A stretch of DNA of 64,000 bases, taken from Roseovarius salincola. GTDB lineage: Bacteria; Pseudomonadota; Alphaproteobacteria; Rhodobacterales; Rhodobacteraceae. Positions 40,222 through 49,430 of this stretch are shown here, one piece after another. Below the pieces are notes generated by a model that worked only from the letters and a program-made list of their open reading frames with translations, had not been told where the DNA came from and did not search any database. Location of the stretch: assembly GCF_026891095.1 (NCBI RefSeq), contig NZ_JAPTNL010000003.1, positions 124,001 through 188,000 of the forward strand, read 5' to 3'. The first letter of the stretch is position 1, and each line of letters starts with the position of its first letter. A program made the translations under genes and the position numbers.

Positions 40222-41781
40222 ATGTCCGAAATCACCCCAACCGACGCCAGCCGCCAAAACGGCCTGCACCATATCAACAAGCCGCTTTTCGCCGTGACCG
40301 GCGGCTTCATCGCGCTGTTCTGCCTGATCGCGCTTTATGACCTCGACGTGCTCTCGTCGATGGTCGATTCCAGTTTCGCCTTTTCGGCCAGGTATTTCGG
40401 CCTCTACTGGCAGTTGCTGCTGCTGGGCACCTTCCTGATGGGGCTCGTGCTGGTGGTGCTGCCGGGCAGCAAGGCCATCATGGGCGGGCGCGACACGCCC
40501 GAATTCCCGCTTTTCCAGTGGGGCGCGATGATCATGTGCACATTGCTGGCCGGGGGCGGCGTGTTCTGGGCCGCGGGCGAGCCGATGGCGCATTTTCTCT
40601 ATAACCCGCCCTATTTCGGCGGCGACGGCCCAACCCAAGAGGCGGTCAATCCCGCGCTCGCGCAAAGCTTCATGCATTGGGGCTTCCTTGCCTGGGCGAT
40701 CCTTGGGGCGCTGACCACGGTGATGCTGATGCATTACCACTATGAAAAGGGCCTGCCGCTCTCGCCGCGCACGCTGCTTTACCCGGTCTTCGGCGATCGC
40801 GCGATCAATGGCCCCATCGGCCTCATCGCCGATGCCTCCTGCATCATCGCCGTGGTGGCGGGCACCGTGGGGCCGATCGGCTTTCTCGGGCTTCAGGTCA
40901 GCTACGGGCTGGGCGCGCTTTTTGGCATTCCCGATGCGTTCGGCACGCAGATGGTGGTGATCCTCGCACTGGTGTCGCTTTACACGATCTCGGCGATGAC
41001 CGGCCTGTCCAAGGGCATCCAGATCCTCAGCCGTTTCAATGTCATCCTGGCCGGGCTGTTGCTGCTGTTCATGCTGGTCGCCGGGCCGACCATGTTCATC
41101 ATCAAGGGCTTCTTCGGCGGTTTCACCACCTATCTGGGCGATTTCTTCGGCATGGCGCTTTATCGCGGCGAAGCGAGGCTCTTCGGCGATCCGGGCTGGC
41201 TTGGCTGGTGGACGGTGTTCTTCTGGGGCTGGTTCCTCGGCTACGGGCCGCTGATGGCGATGTTCATCGCGCGCGTGTCGCGCGGGCGCTCGATCCGCTC
41301 GATCATCATCATGCTCTCGATCGTAGCACCCATCGTCACCGCCTTCTGGTTCACCATCGTCGGCGGCACCGGCATCGCCCAGGAGCTGTCCAATCCCGGC
41401 TCGGTCTCGACCGCATTCGAGGGCTTCAACCTGCCCGCCGCCCTGCTGGCCATCACCCAGCAATTGCCGATGGGCTTCCTCGTGTCGGTCCTGTTCCTGA
41501 TCCTGACGACGGTCTTCGTCGCCACCACCGGGGATTCGATGACCTATGTGATCTCGGTCGCCATGTCGAACGAGGACAAACCCGCCCTGCCCGTGCGCCT
41601 GTTCTGGGGCGCGGCGATGGGCGTGATGGCGCTGATCCTGATCTACACGGGCTCGGGCGGCGTGGGCAAACTGCAAAGCTTCATCGTCGTGACCGCCGTG
41701 CCGGTCTCGCTGGTGCTGCTGCCCTCGCTCTGGGATGCGCTGCGCATCACCCTCGCCAAGGGCCGCGAGGCCGGAAACTGA
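40222..41781 (+). CDS. BCCT-family betaine/carnitine/choline-type transporter
   Basis: 519 residues, 12 membrane helices. The BCCT signature around helix 8 is present (GWWTVFFWGWFLGYG then FIARVSRGRSIR), as is the Trp-rich GGGVFWAAGEPMAHF segment of helix 4. It imports a quaternary-ammonium or similar zwitterion with sodium or protons. The Tyr in the usual WxPFVG position region (GYGPLMAM) departs from choline and betaine carriers, hinting at another substrate. GGGAGGAAAG precedes the ATG. It has no long osmosensory C-terminus, favouring nutrient uptake over osmoprotection. Confidence 0.9.
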   Translation: MSEITPTDASRQNGLHHINKPLFAVTGGFIALFCLIALYDLDVLSSMVDSSFAFSARYFGLYWQLLLLGTFLMGLVLVVLPGSKAIMGGRDTPEFPLFQWGAMIMCTLLAGGGVFWAAGEPMAHFLYNPPYFGGDGPTQEAVNPALAQSFMHWGFLAWAILGALTTVMLMHYHYEKGLPLSPRTLLYPVFGDRAINGPIGLIADASCIIAVVAGTVGPIGFLGLQVSYGLGALFGIPDAFGTQMVVILALVSLYTISAMTGLSKGIQILSRFNVILAGLLLLFMLVAGPTMFIIKGFFGGFTTYLGDFFGMALYRGEARLFGDPGWLGWWTVFFWGWFLGYGPLMAMFIARVSRGRSIRSIIIMLSIVAPIVTAFWFTIVGGTGIAQELSNPGSVSTAFEGFNLPAALLAITQQLPMGFLVSVLFLILTTVFVATTGDSMTYVISVAMSNEDKPALPVRLFWGAAMGVMALILIYTGSGGVGKLQSFIVVTAVPVSLVLLPSLWDALRITLAKGREAGN

Positions 41782-41792
41782 CATGGAAAAAC

Positions 41793-41818
41793 AGGGCGGC
41801 CCTTTCGCGGGCCGCCCT
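41793..41818 (+). terminator. Perfect 10-bp stem-loop after the BCCT gene
   Basis: AGGGCGGCCC and GGGCCGCCCT pair perfectly around a 6-base loop (TTTCGC), 11 bp after the BCCT stop. There is no strong T-tract, so it could attenuate or process the message before the next gene, which has a strong ribosome-binding site 34 bases further on. Confidence 0.6.
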
Positions 41819-41860
41819 ATATGCTTCAAAATGGGATCACAAAAAAGGGGAGGAAACCGC

Positions 41861-43555
41861 ATGGAACAACATCAGGGCATGACGGTGCCGCCCCGCGATC
41901 CCGATCACGTGATGCGCCTCTCGCGGCTCGGATCGTTCCATCAATCCCGGCTCAGCTTCATGCGCATCCTTCTGCGCCGCATGGAATCCGAAGCCTGGCG
42001 CTTTGAACGCCCCGTCTTCGACATCGACGCGGCGGGCACCGGGCGCGCGGTCTATACCGCCCACGGCCCCGATCACAGCTATTCGCTGGTGGCCTTCGCC
42101 AATGACCTGCCCGCTGATCAACGCTCCGACCGGGTGATCGCCACCGCCTGGGACGCCACATTCACGCTGTTCGACGGTGTGCCGACCGATGCGGATCTCG
42201 ACCGCCTGGAGCAGAATGTCCCCAAACAGGAAGCCGGGCGCATCACCGAAAGCGAACTGTCGCTCAGCCGCGCCAACCGCTCGGTGCGGCTCTGGGATCA
42301 TGTGGTGGAACGTCTCGCCGCGGGGCGGCAACCCGACCGCGCCACCGTCGAAGAGGTGGGCTATCTCATGCGCACCACCGCCGTTTACGGCTCGGGCAAA
42401 TTCGGCGCGGCGGATCGTGAGATGACCGCCGGGCGCCCCGAATTCCAGCCCCCTTTCCAGATCGAGATGCTTTCGGTCTACCTCACCCGCGCCTTCGTCA
42501 TGGACCTTGTCGAACACATGGCTTTGATGCGCGCGCCTGACACCGCCACGGCGCTTGATCCCGACCTGCGCCGCCGCTTCGGCATCGGCAATTCCACCGG
42601 CCTCGGGATGGCGCCTTTTCTCGTCACGCACCCGGCCCTTCTCAACAACTGGATCGGCGCGCGCGAAGAGGCGCTGTCGCGCATCCGCTCGCTGCCCTCC
42701 GCCAGCACCACCGAGGCCGCAAGCCTGCGCAGCTTCGCGCGCCGCGCCGCCGCGCATGTTGCCGAATGGCATTCCGATCACCCCGCGCAGATCGCCAAGC
42801 TCGATGCGCTCGGCGCGGACATGCGGGCGCTACTGGCGCATCTCGACCGCGCCGATCTCTGCACCGACCACCCCTGGAACAGGCTCTGGCTCTGGGGCGA
42901 AACCGTGCTGTCGCTCGAGGGGCAGGAACTGCTGGCCTCGCTTCTCCTTGAACCCTACCCGCATCTCGTCGACGGGTTGGCCACCTGCATGGCGGCGGAT
43001 GAAGCCGCCACATGGCGCATCGACGGGGCGATGTCGGTCGCGCGCCTGCGCGACCTGGTCGAGCGGATCTACGGCTGGGCGCTCGCCACCGACTGGAGCG
43101 AACCCGCCGCGCAGGCGCGGGTCTGGTATGTCTCCGAGGAAAAGCTGGAGCCGCGCCTGGGCGAACGCGCCGACGAGCCGCTCGAACCCTATGAACAGCC
43201 GCTCTGTCCGGGGCGCGACGCGGCGCGGATGCACGCCGACCTGGCCGCCACGCGCGAAACCACCGTCGCCGGGTTCCTCATGCGTCATCCCGAACACCGC
43301 CACGTCCTGCGTCGCGCCCAGATCGCCGCGCGCCTGCCCTATGCCGAGATCCGCGACAACACCATCGACGCATCGCTGCTGCCCATAGACATGCTGCGCA
43401 TGAAGCTCAGCTTTTTCGGGGCCAGCCATTTCGACCCCCGCTCCGATCGCTGGGTGCGCATCAACATGTATCAACACGCCCCCTTCCCGCATGAACTGGG
43501 CCTGCGCTCGGGCGATGACTGGGCCTATCCCTTCCTCAGCGGGGCGGCCTCATGA
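41861..43555 (+). CDS. Uncharacterised 564-residue protein of the BCCT island
   Basis: Not recognised. 564 residues, soluble, Arg/Leu/Glu-rich and mostly helical. Distinct segments include SFHQSRLSFMRILLRRM near the N-terminus, TTAVYGSGKFGAADR (about 170-185), GNSTGLGMAPFLVTHP (about 245) and FFGASHFDPRSDRWVRINMYQH near the C-terminus. No nucleotide-, flavin- or Fe-S-binding motif was found. GGGGAGG precedes the ATG at 41861. The stop overlaps the start of the DUF3726-like gene, so the two are likely partners. Conserved His, Asp and Tyr in the segments above could form an active site; an enzyme for the imported zwitterion is inferred only from position. Confidence 0.8.
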   Translation: MEQHQGMTVPPRDPDHVMRLSRLGSFHQSRLSFMRILLRRMESEAWRFERPVFDIDAAGTGRAVYTAHGPDHSYSLVAFANDLPADQRSDRVIATAWDATFTLFDGVPTDADLDRLEQNVPKQEAGRITESELSLSRANRSVRLWDHVVERLAAGRQPDRATVEEVGYLMRTTAVYGSGKFGAADREMTAGRPEFQPPFQIEMLSVYLTRAFVMDLVEHMALMRAPDTATALDPDLRRRFGIGNSTGLGMAPFLVTHPALLNNWIGAREEALSRIRSLPSASTTEAASLRSFARRAAAHVAEWHSDHPAQIAKLDALGADMRALLAHLDRADLCTDHPWNRLWLWGETVLSLEGQELLASLLLEPYPHLVDGLATCMAADEAATWRIDGAMSVARLRDLVERIYGWALATDWSEPAAQARVWYVSEEKLEPRLGERADEPLEPYEQPLCPGRDAARMHADLAATRETTVAGFLMRHPEHRHVLRRAQIAARLPYAEIRDNTIDASLLPIDMLRMKLSFFGASHFDPRSDRWVRINMYQHAPFPHELGLRSGDDWAYPFLSGAAS

Positions 43556-44208
43556 CCTGGTCGCTCAACGAAATCGAGACGCTTTCGCGCAAGGCGGCGC
43601 GCGGCGCGGGGCTCAGCTGGGGCCTCGCCGAAGAGGCCGGCAAGGCCGCCCGCTGGCTGGCCGCCGCAGGTCTGCCGGGGCCGCAGGTTCTGGCCGATCT
43701 GCTGACGCGCAATGACGGGCGCGATTACGAAACGCTTTGCCCCCACGAGGAACACGAAGGCACCTGGATCGCGCGCGGCGGCACGCTCTGCCCGCTGATT
43801 TCCGGCGCGGCACTCTCGGATCACGCCGAACGGCTGGCGCGGGGCGACGCGCTCACCCTGGGGCGCACGGCCTCGCCGATGCTGCTGCTGCCCTATCTTG
43901 ACGCCGCCGCGCATCTCTCCGGGCGCGACATCACCGTCAGCTGGGATGGCGTCACCGTGACCTGCGGCCCGGCCGCGCGGCCCGATCCCGGCGCCGAGAC
44001 GGCGCTTGGCGTCGCCATCGCGGAGTGCGTCACGATCCAGAGCGCCACCCCATCGGACACCGCGACGCCCCGCCCGGCACAAAGCCGCGCCGACATCCCC
44101 CGCGAAACGGCGGCCCGGCTCGACGCGTTCGCGCGCCGCACCTATGCACCCGAAACCCCCGAAAGCCGCCTCTCGGGCGCGGGCGCGGGGCTGACCGACA
44201 ACGACTGA
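43552..44208 (+). CDS. DUF3726-like protein
   Basis: 218 residues. The N-terminus LNEIETLSRKAARGAGLSWGLAEEAGKAARWL matches my memory of the DUF3726 family, whose function is unknown. The rest alternates short strands and loops (CPLISGAALSDHAERL, SPMLLLPYLDAAAHLSG) and ends in a Pro/Arg-rich tail. Translation is coupled to the preceding gene (ATGA overlap). No membrane segment or cofactor motif. Probably an accessory subunit of the 564-residue protein. Confidence 0.7.
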   Translation: MTWSLNEIETLSRKAARGAGLSWGLAEEAGKAARWLAAAGLPGPQVLADLLTRNDGRDYETLCPHEEHEGTWIARGGTLCPLISGAALSDHAERLARGDALTLGRTASPMLLLPYLDAAAHLSGRDITVSWDGVTVTCGPAARPDPGAETALGVAIAECVTIQSATPSDTATPRPAQSRADIPRETAARLDAFARRTYAPETPESRLSGAGAGLTDND

Positions 44209-44350
44209 CCCCCGGTCCCGAAATCGTGACCCCAAAAAATCCCTGATCATGTTAACCTGTATCCCGCGCGGGTCTCCCGCCGCTACCCGAGTCCCGCCCA
44301 GATCGCGCGGCGCGCATATCGCGCCCGAATGAGCAGAATTGGAGGGCAAC

Positions 44351-45211
44351 ATGGTCAAGACAATCGGAAATCCATTCACCTGGGCCGCGCAGGGCGTCTC
44401 GCATATGGGACATGCCGCGCGCGACGCCACCGCCGCCCTTGGCAGCGAAGTCACCGAACCGCCCGAAATCAACGCGATCACGCCGCGCGACCTCGGGATC
44501 GCCCTGCGCAAGGGGTATCGCGATTTCATCCGCTTTCGCAGCGACGTGATGTTCGTGGTGCTGCTCTACCCGATCATCGGCCTCTGCCTTGCGGCGCTGG
44601 CCTATCAGGGGGCGCTCTTGCCGATGCTGTTCCCGCTTGGCGCAGGCTTCCTGCTGCTTGGCCCCATCGCCGCCATCGGCCTTTACGAGATGAGCCGCCA
44701 GGGTGAGGAACGCGACGATGTCGGCTGGGGCGCGGCGCTTTCTGTGCTCAGGGCGCATAATATCGGCCCCGTCCTGGTGATGACCTTCTATCTTCTGGCG
44801 CTGTTCGCGCTCTGGATGGCTGCGGCGATGCAGATTCACGCCTGGACCCTCGGCCCCGACGCGCCCGCCAGCGTGACAGCCTTCGCCGCACAGGTCTTCA
44901 CCACGCAGGCGGGCTGGACGATGATCGCGCTCGGCATGGGGGTGGGCTTTGTCTTTGCCGCCATCGTGCTGGTGATCAGCCTCACGGCCCTGCCGATGCT
45001 GATCGACCGGCATGTGGGCCTGCCCGTGGCCGTGACCACCTCGGTCAGGGTGGCGCGCAGGAACCCGTTCACCGTGGCGGGCTGGGGCCTCGTGGTCGCG
45101 CTGGGGATGCTGCTGGGAACGCTGCCGTTCTTCCTGGGGCTGATCGTGGTGTTACCGATCCTTGGCCACGCCACCTGGCATATCTACCGCGCCGCCGTGC
45201 CGCGCAGCTGA
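44351..45211 (+). CDS. DUF2189-like integral membrane protein
   Basis: 286 residues, six membrane helices from residue 60 on (DVMFVVLLYPIIGLCLAALA, LPLGAGFLLLGPIAAIGLYE region and others) after a polar N-terminal 45 residues. The pattern, with LLGPIAAIGLYEMSR and helix-bounded RVARRNPF, fits the DUF2189 family of unknown function. GGAGGG lies just before the ATG at 44351; an in-frame TTG four codons earlier is less likely. It stands alone, 142 bp after the BCCT island, and a strong hairpin follows it. Confidence 0.78.
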   Translation: MVKTIGNPFTWAAQGVSHMGHAARDATAALGSEVTEPPEINAITPRDLGIALRKGYRDFIRFRSDVMFVVLLYPIIGLCLAALAYQGALLPMLFPLGAGFLLLGPIAAIGLYEMSRQGEERDDVGWGAALSVLRAHNIGPVLVMTFYLLALFALWMAAAMQIHAWTLGPDAPASVTAFAAQVFTTQAGWTMIALGMGVGFVFAAIVLVISLTALPMLIDRHVGLPVAVTTSVRVARRNPFTVAGWGLVVALGMLLGTLPFFLGLIVVLPILGHATWHIYRAAVPRS

Positions 45212-45236
45212 CTCTGGCCGCAGGCCGGACAAGGGC

Positions 45237-45260
45237 GCGCGCCGGATCAGACCGGCGCGC
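45237..45260. terminator. Bidirectional stem-loop between converging genes
   Basis: GCGCGCCGG and CCGGCGCGC pair perfectly around ATCAGA in the 67-bp gap between the stops at 45211 (plus) and 45279 (minus). It could end both transcripts. Confidence 0.65.
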
Positions 45261-45278
45261 CTTCGCCTTGTCATGCCG

Positions 45279-46244
45279 TCAGAACTGCCAAAGCGCGGGC
45301 ACGAAGCGATGGATATCGCCGTCGCGCTGCACATGGCCGACGCCGGGGAATGGGAAATGATAGCCCAGAATCGCGATCCGGTCCTCGGCGGCCATGTCCA
45401 GTAGGCGCTTGCGCGTCGCCACCGTCTGCTCACCTTCATTGTCGAAGTTGTTGTACCACTCGGGATGCGCGAAGTTCGTATAGGCGTGGGTCATCGCATC
45501 GCCCAGCGCGATCAGCGATTGGTCCCCGCTATCCACCCGCAGGCTCATATGTCCCGGCGTGTGGCCCGGCGTGTCGAACATGGTCAGTCCCGGCACAACC
45601 TCGTGCCCGTCCTGCACCAGGGTCCATTCCGCACCATCCACCCCGATCGAGTTGACAGCCCCCAGCACGAATTGCTGATCCTCGGCGGGCACGCGATCGA
45701 CCAGACCGTCCTGCATCCAGTAATCATGCTCGGCCTCGCCCATCAGGTATTGCGCGTCCGGGATGATCGCCTCGTCGAACCCGTCGCGGATGCCCCAGAT
45801 ATGATCGGGATGCGCATGGGTGATGACCACATGGGTGATCCCGTAAGGGTCGATGCCCGCCGCCTCCAGGTTGTCCATCAGCTTGCCGGTGTTTTCCATG
45901 AACCGGTTGCCCGAGCCGACATCGACCAGCACCTTTGCATCGCCGATTTCGACGAACAGGTGATTGGTGTGCGAATAGCCCAGATCGGGCGACAGGAAAT
46001 GGCGCTTGAGGAACGCCTGCACCTCCTCGGGGTCGGCATTCACGCCCAGACCGTCCGTGGGCAGGCGGAAATACCCGTCCGAGACGATGGTGATGCGCGC
46101 ATCCCCCACCGAAAAGCGGAAATGCGCCGGGTTGGCGCCCTCCGGCGCGCCCAGCTCGGCGCGCACGGCGGCGGGCATCGCGAATGCGGGCGCTGCCGCG
46201 GCCATTTTCAGAAGATCGCGGCGCGTGGGTTTGAGCAACGTCAT
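45279..46244 (-). CDS. Tat-exported metallo-beta-lactamase-fold hydrolase
   Basis: 321 residues. The N-terminus MTLLKPTRRDLLKMAAAAPA is a twin-arginine signal (TRRDLLK, then a hydrophobic stretch to about residue 30). The MBL motif THAHPDH, the later HTPGH and a C-terminal YHFPFPG His give the binuclear metal site. The fold includes quorum-quenching lactonases, glyoxalase II-like and arylsulfatase-type enzymes; VDVGSGNRF and LVDRVPAEDQ do not decide between them. AAGGGAGG precedes the ATG at 46244. Exported and single; the substrate is unknown. Given the AHL synthase in this genome, a lactonase role is possible but unproven. Confidence 0.85.
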   Translation of the reverse strand: MTLLKPTRRDLLKMAAAAPAFAMPAAVRAELGAPEGANPAHFRFSVGDARITIVSDGYFRLPTDGLGVNADPEEVQAFLKRHFLSPDLGYSHTNHLFVEIGDAKVLVDVGSGNRFMENTGKLMDNLEAAGIDPYGITHVVITHAHPDHIWGIRDGFDEAIIPDAQYLMGEAEHDYWMQDGLVDRVPAEDQQFVLGAVNSIGVDGAEWTLVQDGHEVVPGLTMFDTPGHTPGHMSLRVDSGDQSLIALGDAMTHAYTNFAHPEWYNNFDNEGEQTVATRKRLLDMAAEDRIAILGYHFPFPGVGHVQRDGDIHRFVPALWQF

Positions 46245-46441
46245 GAAAAACCTCCCTTGATTCCGGCCCAAGGATAATGCCCGCTCGTATTTACGCAATG
46301 GATTTCGTGAATATGAATCCAGCGCCCCGCCGCGCGCGCCCTCAAAGGCGAAACCGCCCCTGAAACGCCACACTCGCTCCCATTGCCTGCCGCATAGCCC
46401 TGTCACGAACGGCCCCGACGCCACGCCAGCGGGAGAGCCCG

Positions 46442-47497
46442 ATGCATGACGCCACAGCCTGTCCCTCGCGCCCCGCAACCGCATCGCGGGGCTGCACGCG
46501 CAACACGATCCTGCTCGGATTGGTGCTGTTGCAGCTTGCGCTTGCGCTGACGATCTCGTCCATCGCCGGCGCATCCTTCAACGATTCGACCGTCAGGATG
46601 CTGCTGCTTCTGGCCACCACGCTGGTGCCGCTCTTCATGATCGTGCTGATGATCGCGCATTTCCTGCACCTGGCGATCCTGCGACGCCCAAGGCGCCCGC
46701 TGCGAACCTTTATCAACGATATCCGCACAGTCGTCCTCGATCCGCGTCGCCTTGGCGCGGGGCTTGCCTCGCTGCTGCTGGTGGCGGTCTTCTCGAGCGC
46801 CTTTACCGATGCCAAGGCGAATATCGCGCAGATACAGCCATTCGCATGGGATCCCTGGCTCGCCGGGATCGACAGGGCACTCCATTTCGGCCACGATCCC
46901 TGGGTTCTGCTGCAACCGCTCTTCGGCTCGCCGCTGGCGACGACAGTCCTGAACGCCAACTACCATTTCTGGCTGTTCCTGCTGTATTTCATGATCTTCA
47001 TGGCCGCTTTCGATCGCCACGAACGCGCCCGGAGCGCCCGCTTCATCTTTGCGCTGCTGCTGAGCTTTGCGCTTGGCGGCAACATTCTGGCGATCCTGCT
47101 CTCCTCGGCAGGGCCGGTCTATTTTCAGGCTTTCGGCTTTGGCACGGATTTCGCGCCGCTGATGCAGGGGCTGCGCGCCTCCGATCAGGTCAGCCCGGTC
47201 TGGGCGCTCGACGTGCAGCGCACGCTGCTGGAGGGCTTTCACGACGAGTCTGTGATCAGGGGGATCTCGGCGATGCCCTCGATGCATGTGGCCAGCTCAG
47301 CGATCATGACGCTTTATGCATTTTCATGGCGGCGCTGGGCGGGATGGCTGATGGTGCTGTTCAGCGCGCTGATCATGTTCGGCTCGGTGCATCTGGCATG
47401 GCACTACGCCGTTGACGCCTATCTGGCCATCCCCCTGGCGCTGCTCTGCTGGTGGCTCGCCGGGCGGCTCTGTCGCCTTCTGGCCGACCCCGCCTGA
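46442..47497 (+). CDS. PAP2/Aur1-type membrane phosphatase-transferase, copy 1
   Basis: 351 residues, six or more membrane helices. The PAP2 active-site motifs are of the inositolphosphotransferase (Aur1/PAP2_3) kind: GISAMPSMHVASS and VHLAWHYAVDAYLA, supplying the two catalytic His and an Asp. The conserved IQPFAWDPWLAGIDRALHFG precedes. Likely role: lipid headgroup phosphate transfer or hydrolysis at the outer face of the inner membrane. GGGAG lies before the ATG. It is followed 110 bp later by a close paralogue, so the pair arose by tandem duplication. Confidence 0.83.
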   Translation: MHDATACPSRPATASRGCTRNTILLGLVLLQLALALTISSIAGASFNDSTVRMLLLLATTLVPLFMIVLMIAHFLHLAILRRPRRPLRTFINDIRTVVLDPRRLGAGLASLLLVAVFSSAFTDAKANIAQIQPFAWDPWLAGIDRALHFGHDPWVLLQPLFGSPLATTVLNANYHFWLFLLYFMIFMAAFDRHERARSARFIFALLLSFALGGNILAILLSSAGPVYFQAFGFGTDFAPLMQGLRASDQVSPVWALDVQRTLLEGFHDESVIRGISAMPSMHVASSAIMTLYAFSWRRWAGWLMVLFSALIMFGSVHLAWHYAVDAYLAIPLALLCWWLAGRLCRLLADPA

Positions 47498-47607
47498 CCG
47501 CCGCACCGGAACTTGCCCCGAAAACGGCCCAATCGCGCCGGGACGCTGTCATGATCCTCGGGCAAAAGGCGCGCAGTAAGGTTCTGTTCGGTGAACAAGG
47601 TCGGGTC

Positions 47608-48660
47608 ATGGAATTTCAGGTCAATATCGCCACGCCGTGGCACAGTCTTCCGGGCCGCGCGGTCTGGCTCAACCGCTTCCTGCTCGTGCTGGCCGCGCTG
47701 CATCTTGGTGCGGCGCTGATCGTATCCCGGGCGCTCGGGCAGCCGTTTCATTCCTCGACCGTGGCGATCCTGCTGACGCTGTTCAGCACGATGGTGCCGG
47801 CATTCGTGCTGGTCCTCGCGTTCGGGCGTCTGGGCTGGATCGCCATCATGCAGCGCCCGGCCCGTCCGCTGCGCCGCTTCTTTCAGGACATCAAGGCCAC
47901 GCTGCTTGACGCCGAACGCCTGCTGGGCGGCGCGGTGGCGCTGGTCACCATCGGCTTCATCGTCAGCACCGCCACCTTCCTCAAGGACATGATCCCCCTG
48001 ATCGTGCCCTTTTCATGGGATCCCACCTTTGCCGCGCTCGACCGGGCGCTGCATGGGGGTCAGGATGCATGGCGTCTGCTCGCGCCGCTCCTGGGGTATC
48101 CGCTGGCGACCACGGTCATCAACGGCGCCTATCACATCTGGATCATGCTTCTGTATTTCCTGGTGTTCATTGCCTGTTTCGGCCGCGCCGAGGCCACCGG
48201 CCACCGCGCCTTCCTGCTGTCCATGGCAATGGCCTGGGTCTTTGCGGCGAACCTGCTGGCGACGGTGTTTTCCTCGGTCGGGCCGGTCTATTACGCCGCC
48301 TTCGGCTTTGGCGACACCTTCGAGCCGCAGATGCAGATGCTGCGCGACCTGCATGAGGTCAGCCCCGTCTGGGCGCTTGGCGTGCAGGACATGCTGCTTG
48401 ACGGTTATCTCAACGGCGGGCCGGTGCGCGGCATTTCGGCCATGCCCTCGATGCATGTGACCACCGCCGTGCTGATGGCCTTCTACGGCTTCAGCCTGTC
48501 GCGCTGGATCGGCTGGGCGCTCAGCGTCTTTGCCGCGATGATCGTGGTCGGATCGGTGCATCTGGCCTGGCATTACGCCGTGGACAGCTACCTTGCGATC
48601 ATCCTGGCGGCGCTGTTCTGGACGATCTCGCGCCGGCTTCTGTCACGCGATCCGATCTGA
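47608..48660 (+). CDS. PAP2/Aur1-type membrane phosphatase-transferase, copy 2
   Basis: 350 residues, collinear with the upstream copy: matching blocks include PFSWDPTFAALDRALHGG, YPLATTVINGAYHIW, SSVGPVYYAAFGFG, VRGISAMPSMHVTTAV and VHLAWHYAVDSYLA. Active-site His and Asp are intact in both copies, so both may be functional. The ATG at 47608 is preferred, with AAGG 7 bases upstream; the frame stays open upstream to 47452, overlapping copy 1. It converges with riboflavin synthase (20 bp between stops). Confidence 0.82.
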   Translation: MEFQVNIATPWHSLPGRAVWLNRFLLVLAALHLGAALIVSRALGQPFHSSTVAILLTLFSTMVPAFVLVLAFGRLGWIAIMQRPARPLRRFFQDIKATLLDAERLLGGAVALVTIGFIVSTATFLKDMIPLIVPFSWDPTFAALDRALHGGQDAWRLLAPLLGYPLATTVINGAYHIWIMLLYFLVFIACFGRAEATGHRAFLLSMAMAWVFAANLLATVFSSVGPVYYAAFGFGDTFEPQMQMLRDLHEVSPVWALGVQDMLLDGYLNGGPVRGISAMPSMHVTTAVLMAFYGFSLSRWIGWALSVFAAMIVVGSVHLAWHYAVDSYLAIILAALFWTISRRLLSRDPI

Positions 48661-48680
48661 CTGACGCACGCAAAGCCCGG

Positions 48681-49268
48681 TCAGAGCGTTTCCTGCAACC
48701 GCGCCACGTAGCGCGCCAGCGTGTCGATCTCCAGATTCACGAGGTCGCCCACCACCGCATCACCCCAGGTGGTCGCGTCCTTGGTATGCGGGATCAGGTT
48801 GATCCCGAAATCGCAGCCCTCGACCTCGTTGACCGTCAGCGACGTGCCGTTCAGCGCCACCGAACCCTTGGGCGCGACGAACCGCGCCAGCGCCTCGGGC
48901 GCCCGCAAGGTGAAGCGCGTGCTGTCGCCCTCGTCGCGGATCGCCACGATCTTTGCCAGCCCGTCGACATGGCCCGACACGATATGCCCGCCCAGCTCGT
49001 CGCCGACCCTGAGCGCGCGCTCCAGGTTCACCCGATGTCCCTCGGCCCAGCCATCGAGATTGGTTTTCGACACGGTCTCTGCGCTGATATCCACGTCGAA
49101 CCAGTCGCCGCCCTTGTCCACCACCGTCAGGCACACGCCGTCACAGGCGATGGATGCGCCGATATCGACGCCGCCCATGTCATAGCCGCTCGCGATCCGC
49201 GCCCGCAGATCGCCGCGCTTCTCAAGCGCGCGCACCCGCCCGACATCCGTGATGATCCCCGTGAACAT
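48681..49268 (-). CDS. ribE: Riboflavin synthase, alpha chain
   Basis: 195 residues, two lumazine-binding beta-barrel repeats. It begins MFTGIITDVGRV, the hallmark start; the second repeat begins with HIVSGHVDG. IACDGVCLTVVD and VALNGTSLTVNEV are the corresponding core strands. It dismutates two 6,7-dimethyl-8-ribityllumazine molecules to riboflavin. The start at 49268 is fixed by MFTGI. In many Rhodobacterales it follows ribD directly; here kps and phn genes lie between (see ribD at 57716). Confidence 0.95.
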   Translation of the reverse strand: MFTGIITDVGRVRALEKRGDLRARIASGYDMGGVDIGASIACDGVCLTVVDKGGDWFDVDISAETVSKTNLDGWAEGHRVNLERALRVGDELGGHIVSGHVDGLAKIVAIRDEGDSTRFTLRAPEALARFVAPKGSVALNGTSLTVNEVEGCDFGINLIPHTKDATTWGDAVVGDLVNLEIDTLARYVARLQETL

Positions 49269-49430
49269 GGCTGGCCTCCACACTTCATGCCCTTCGCACC
49301 TAGCCCCGCGCGCGCCCCATGACAAGGCGTCACACGCCACCCCGTTGCCCCGGAAAGGACTTATTTTCAGCGCCGGACTGCGCTAAAGGTAACGGACGGG
49401 TAACAGGTGCGCGTTTAGGGTTTTGGCATC

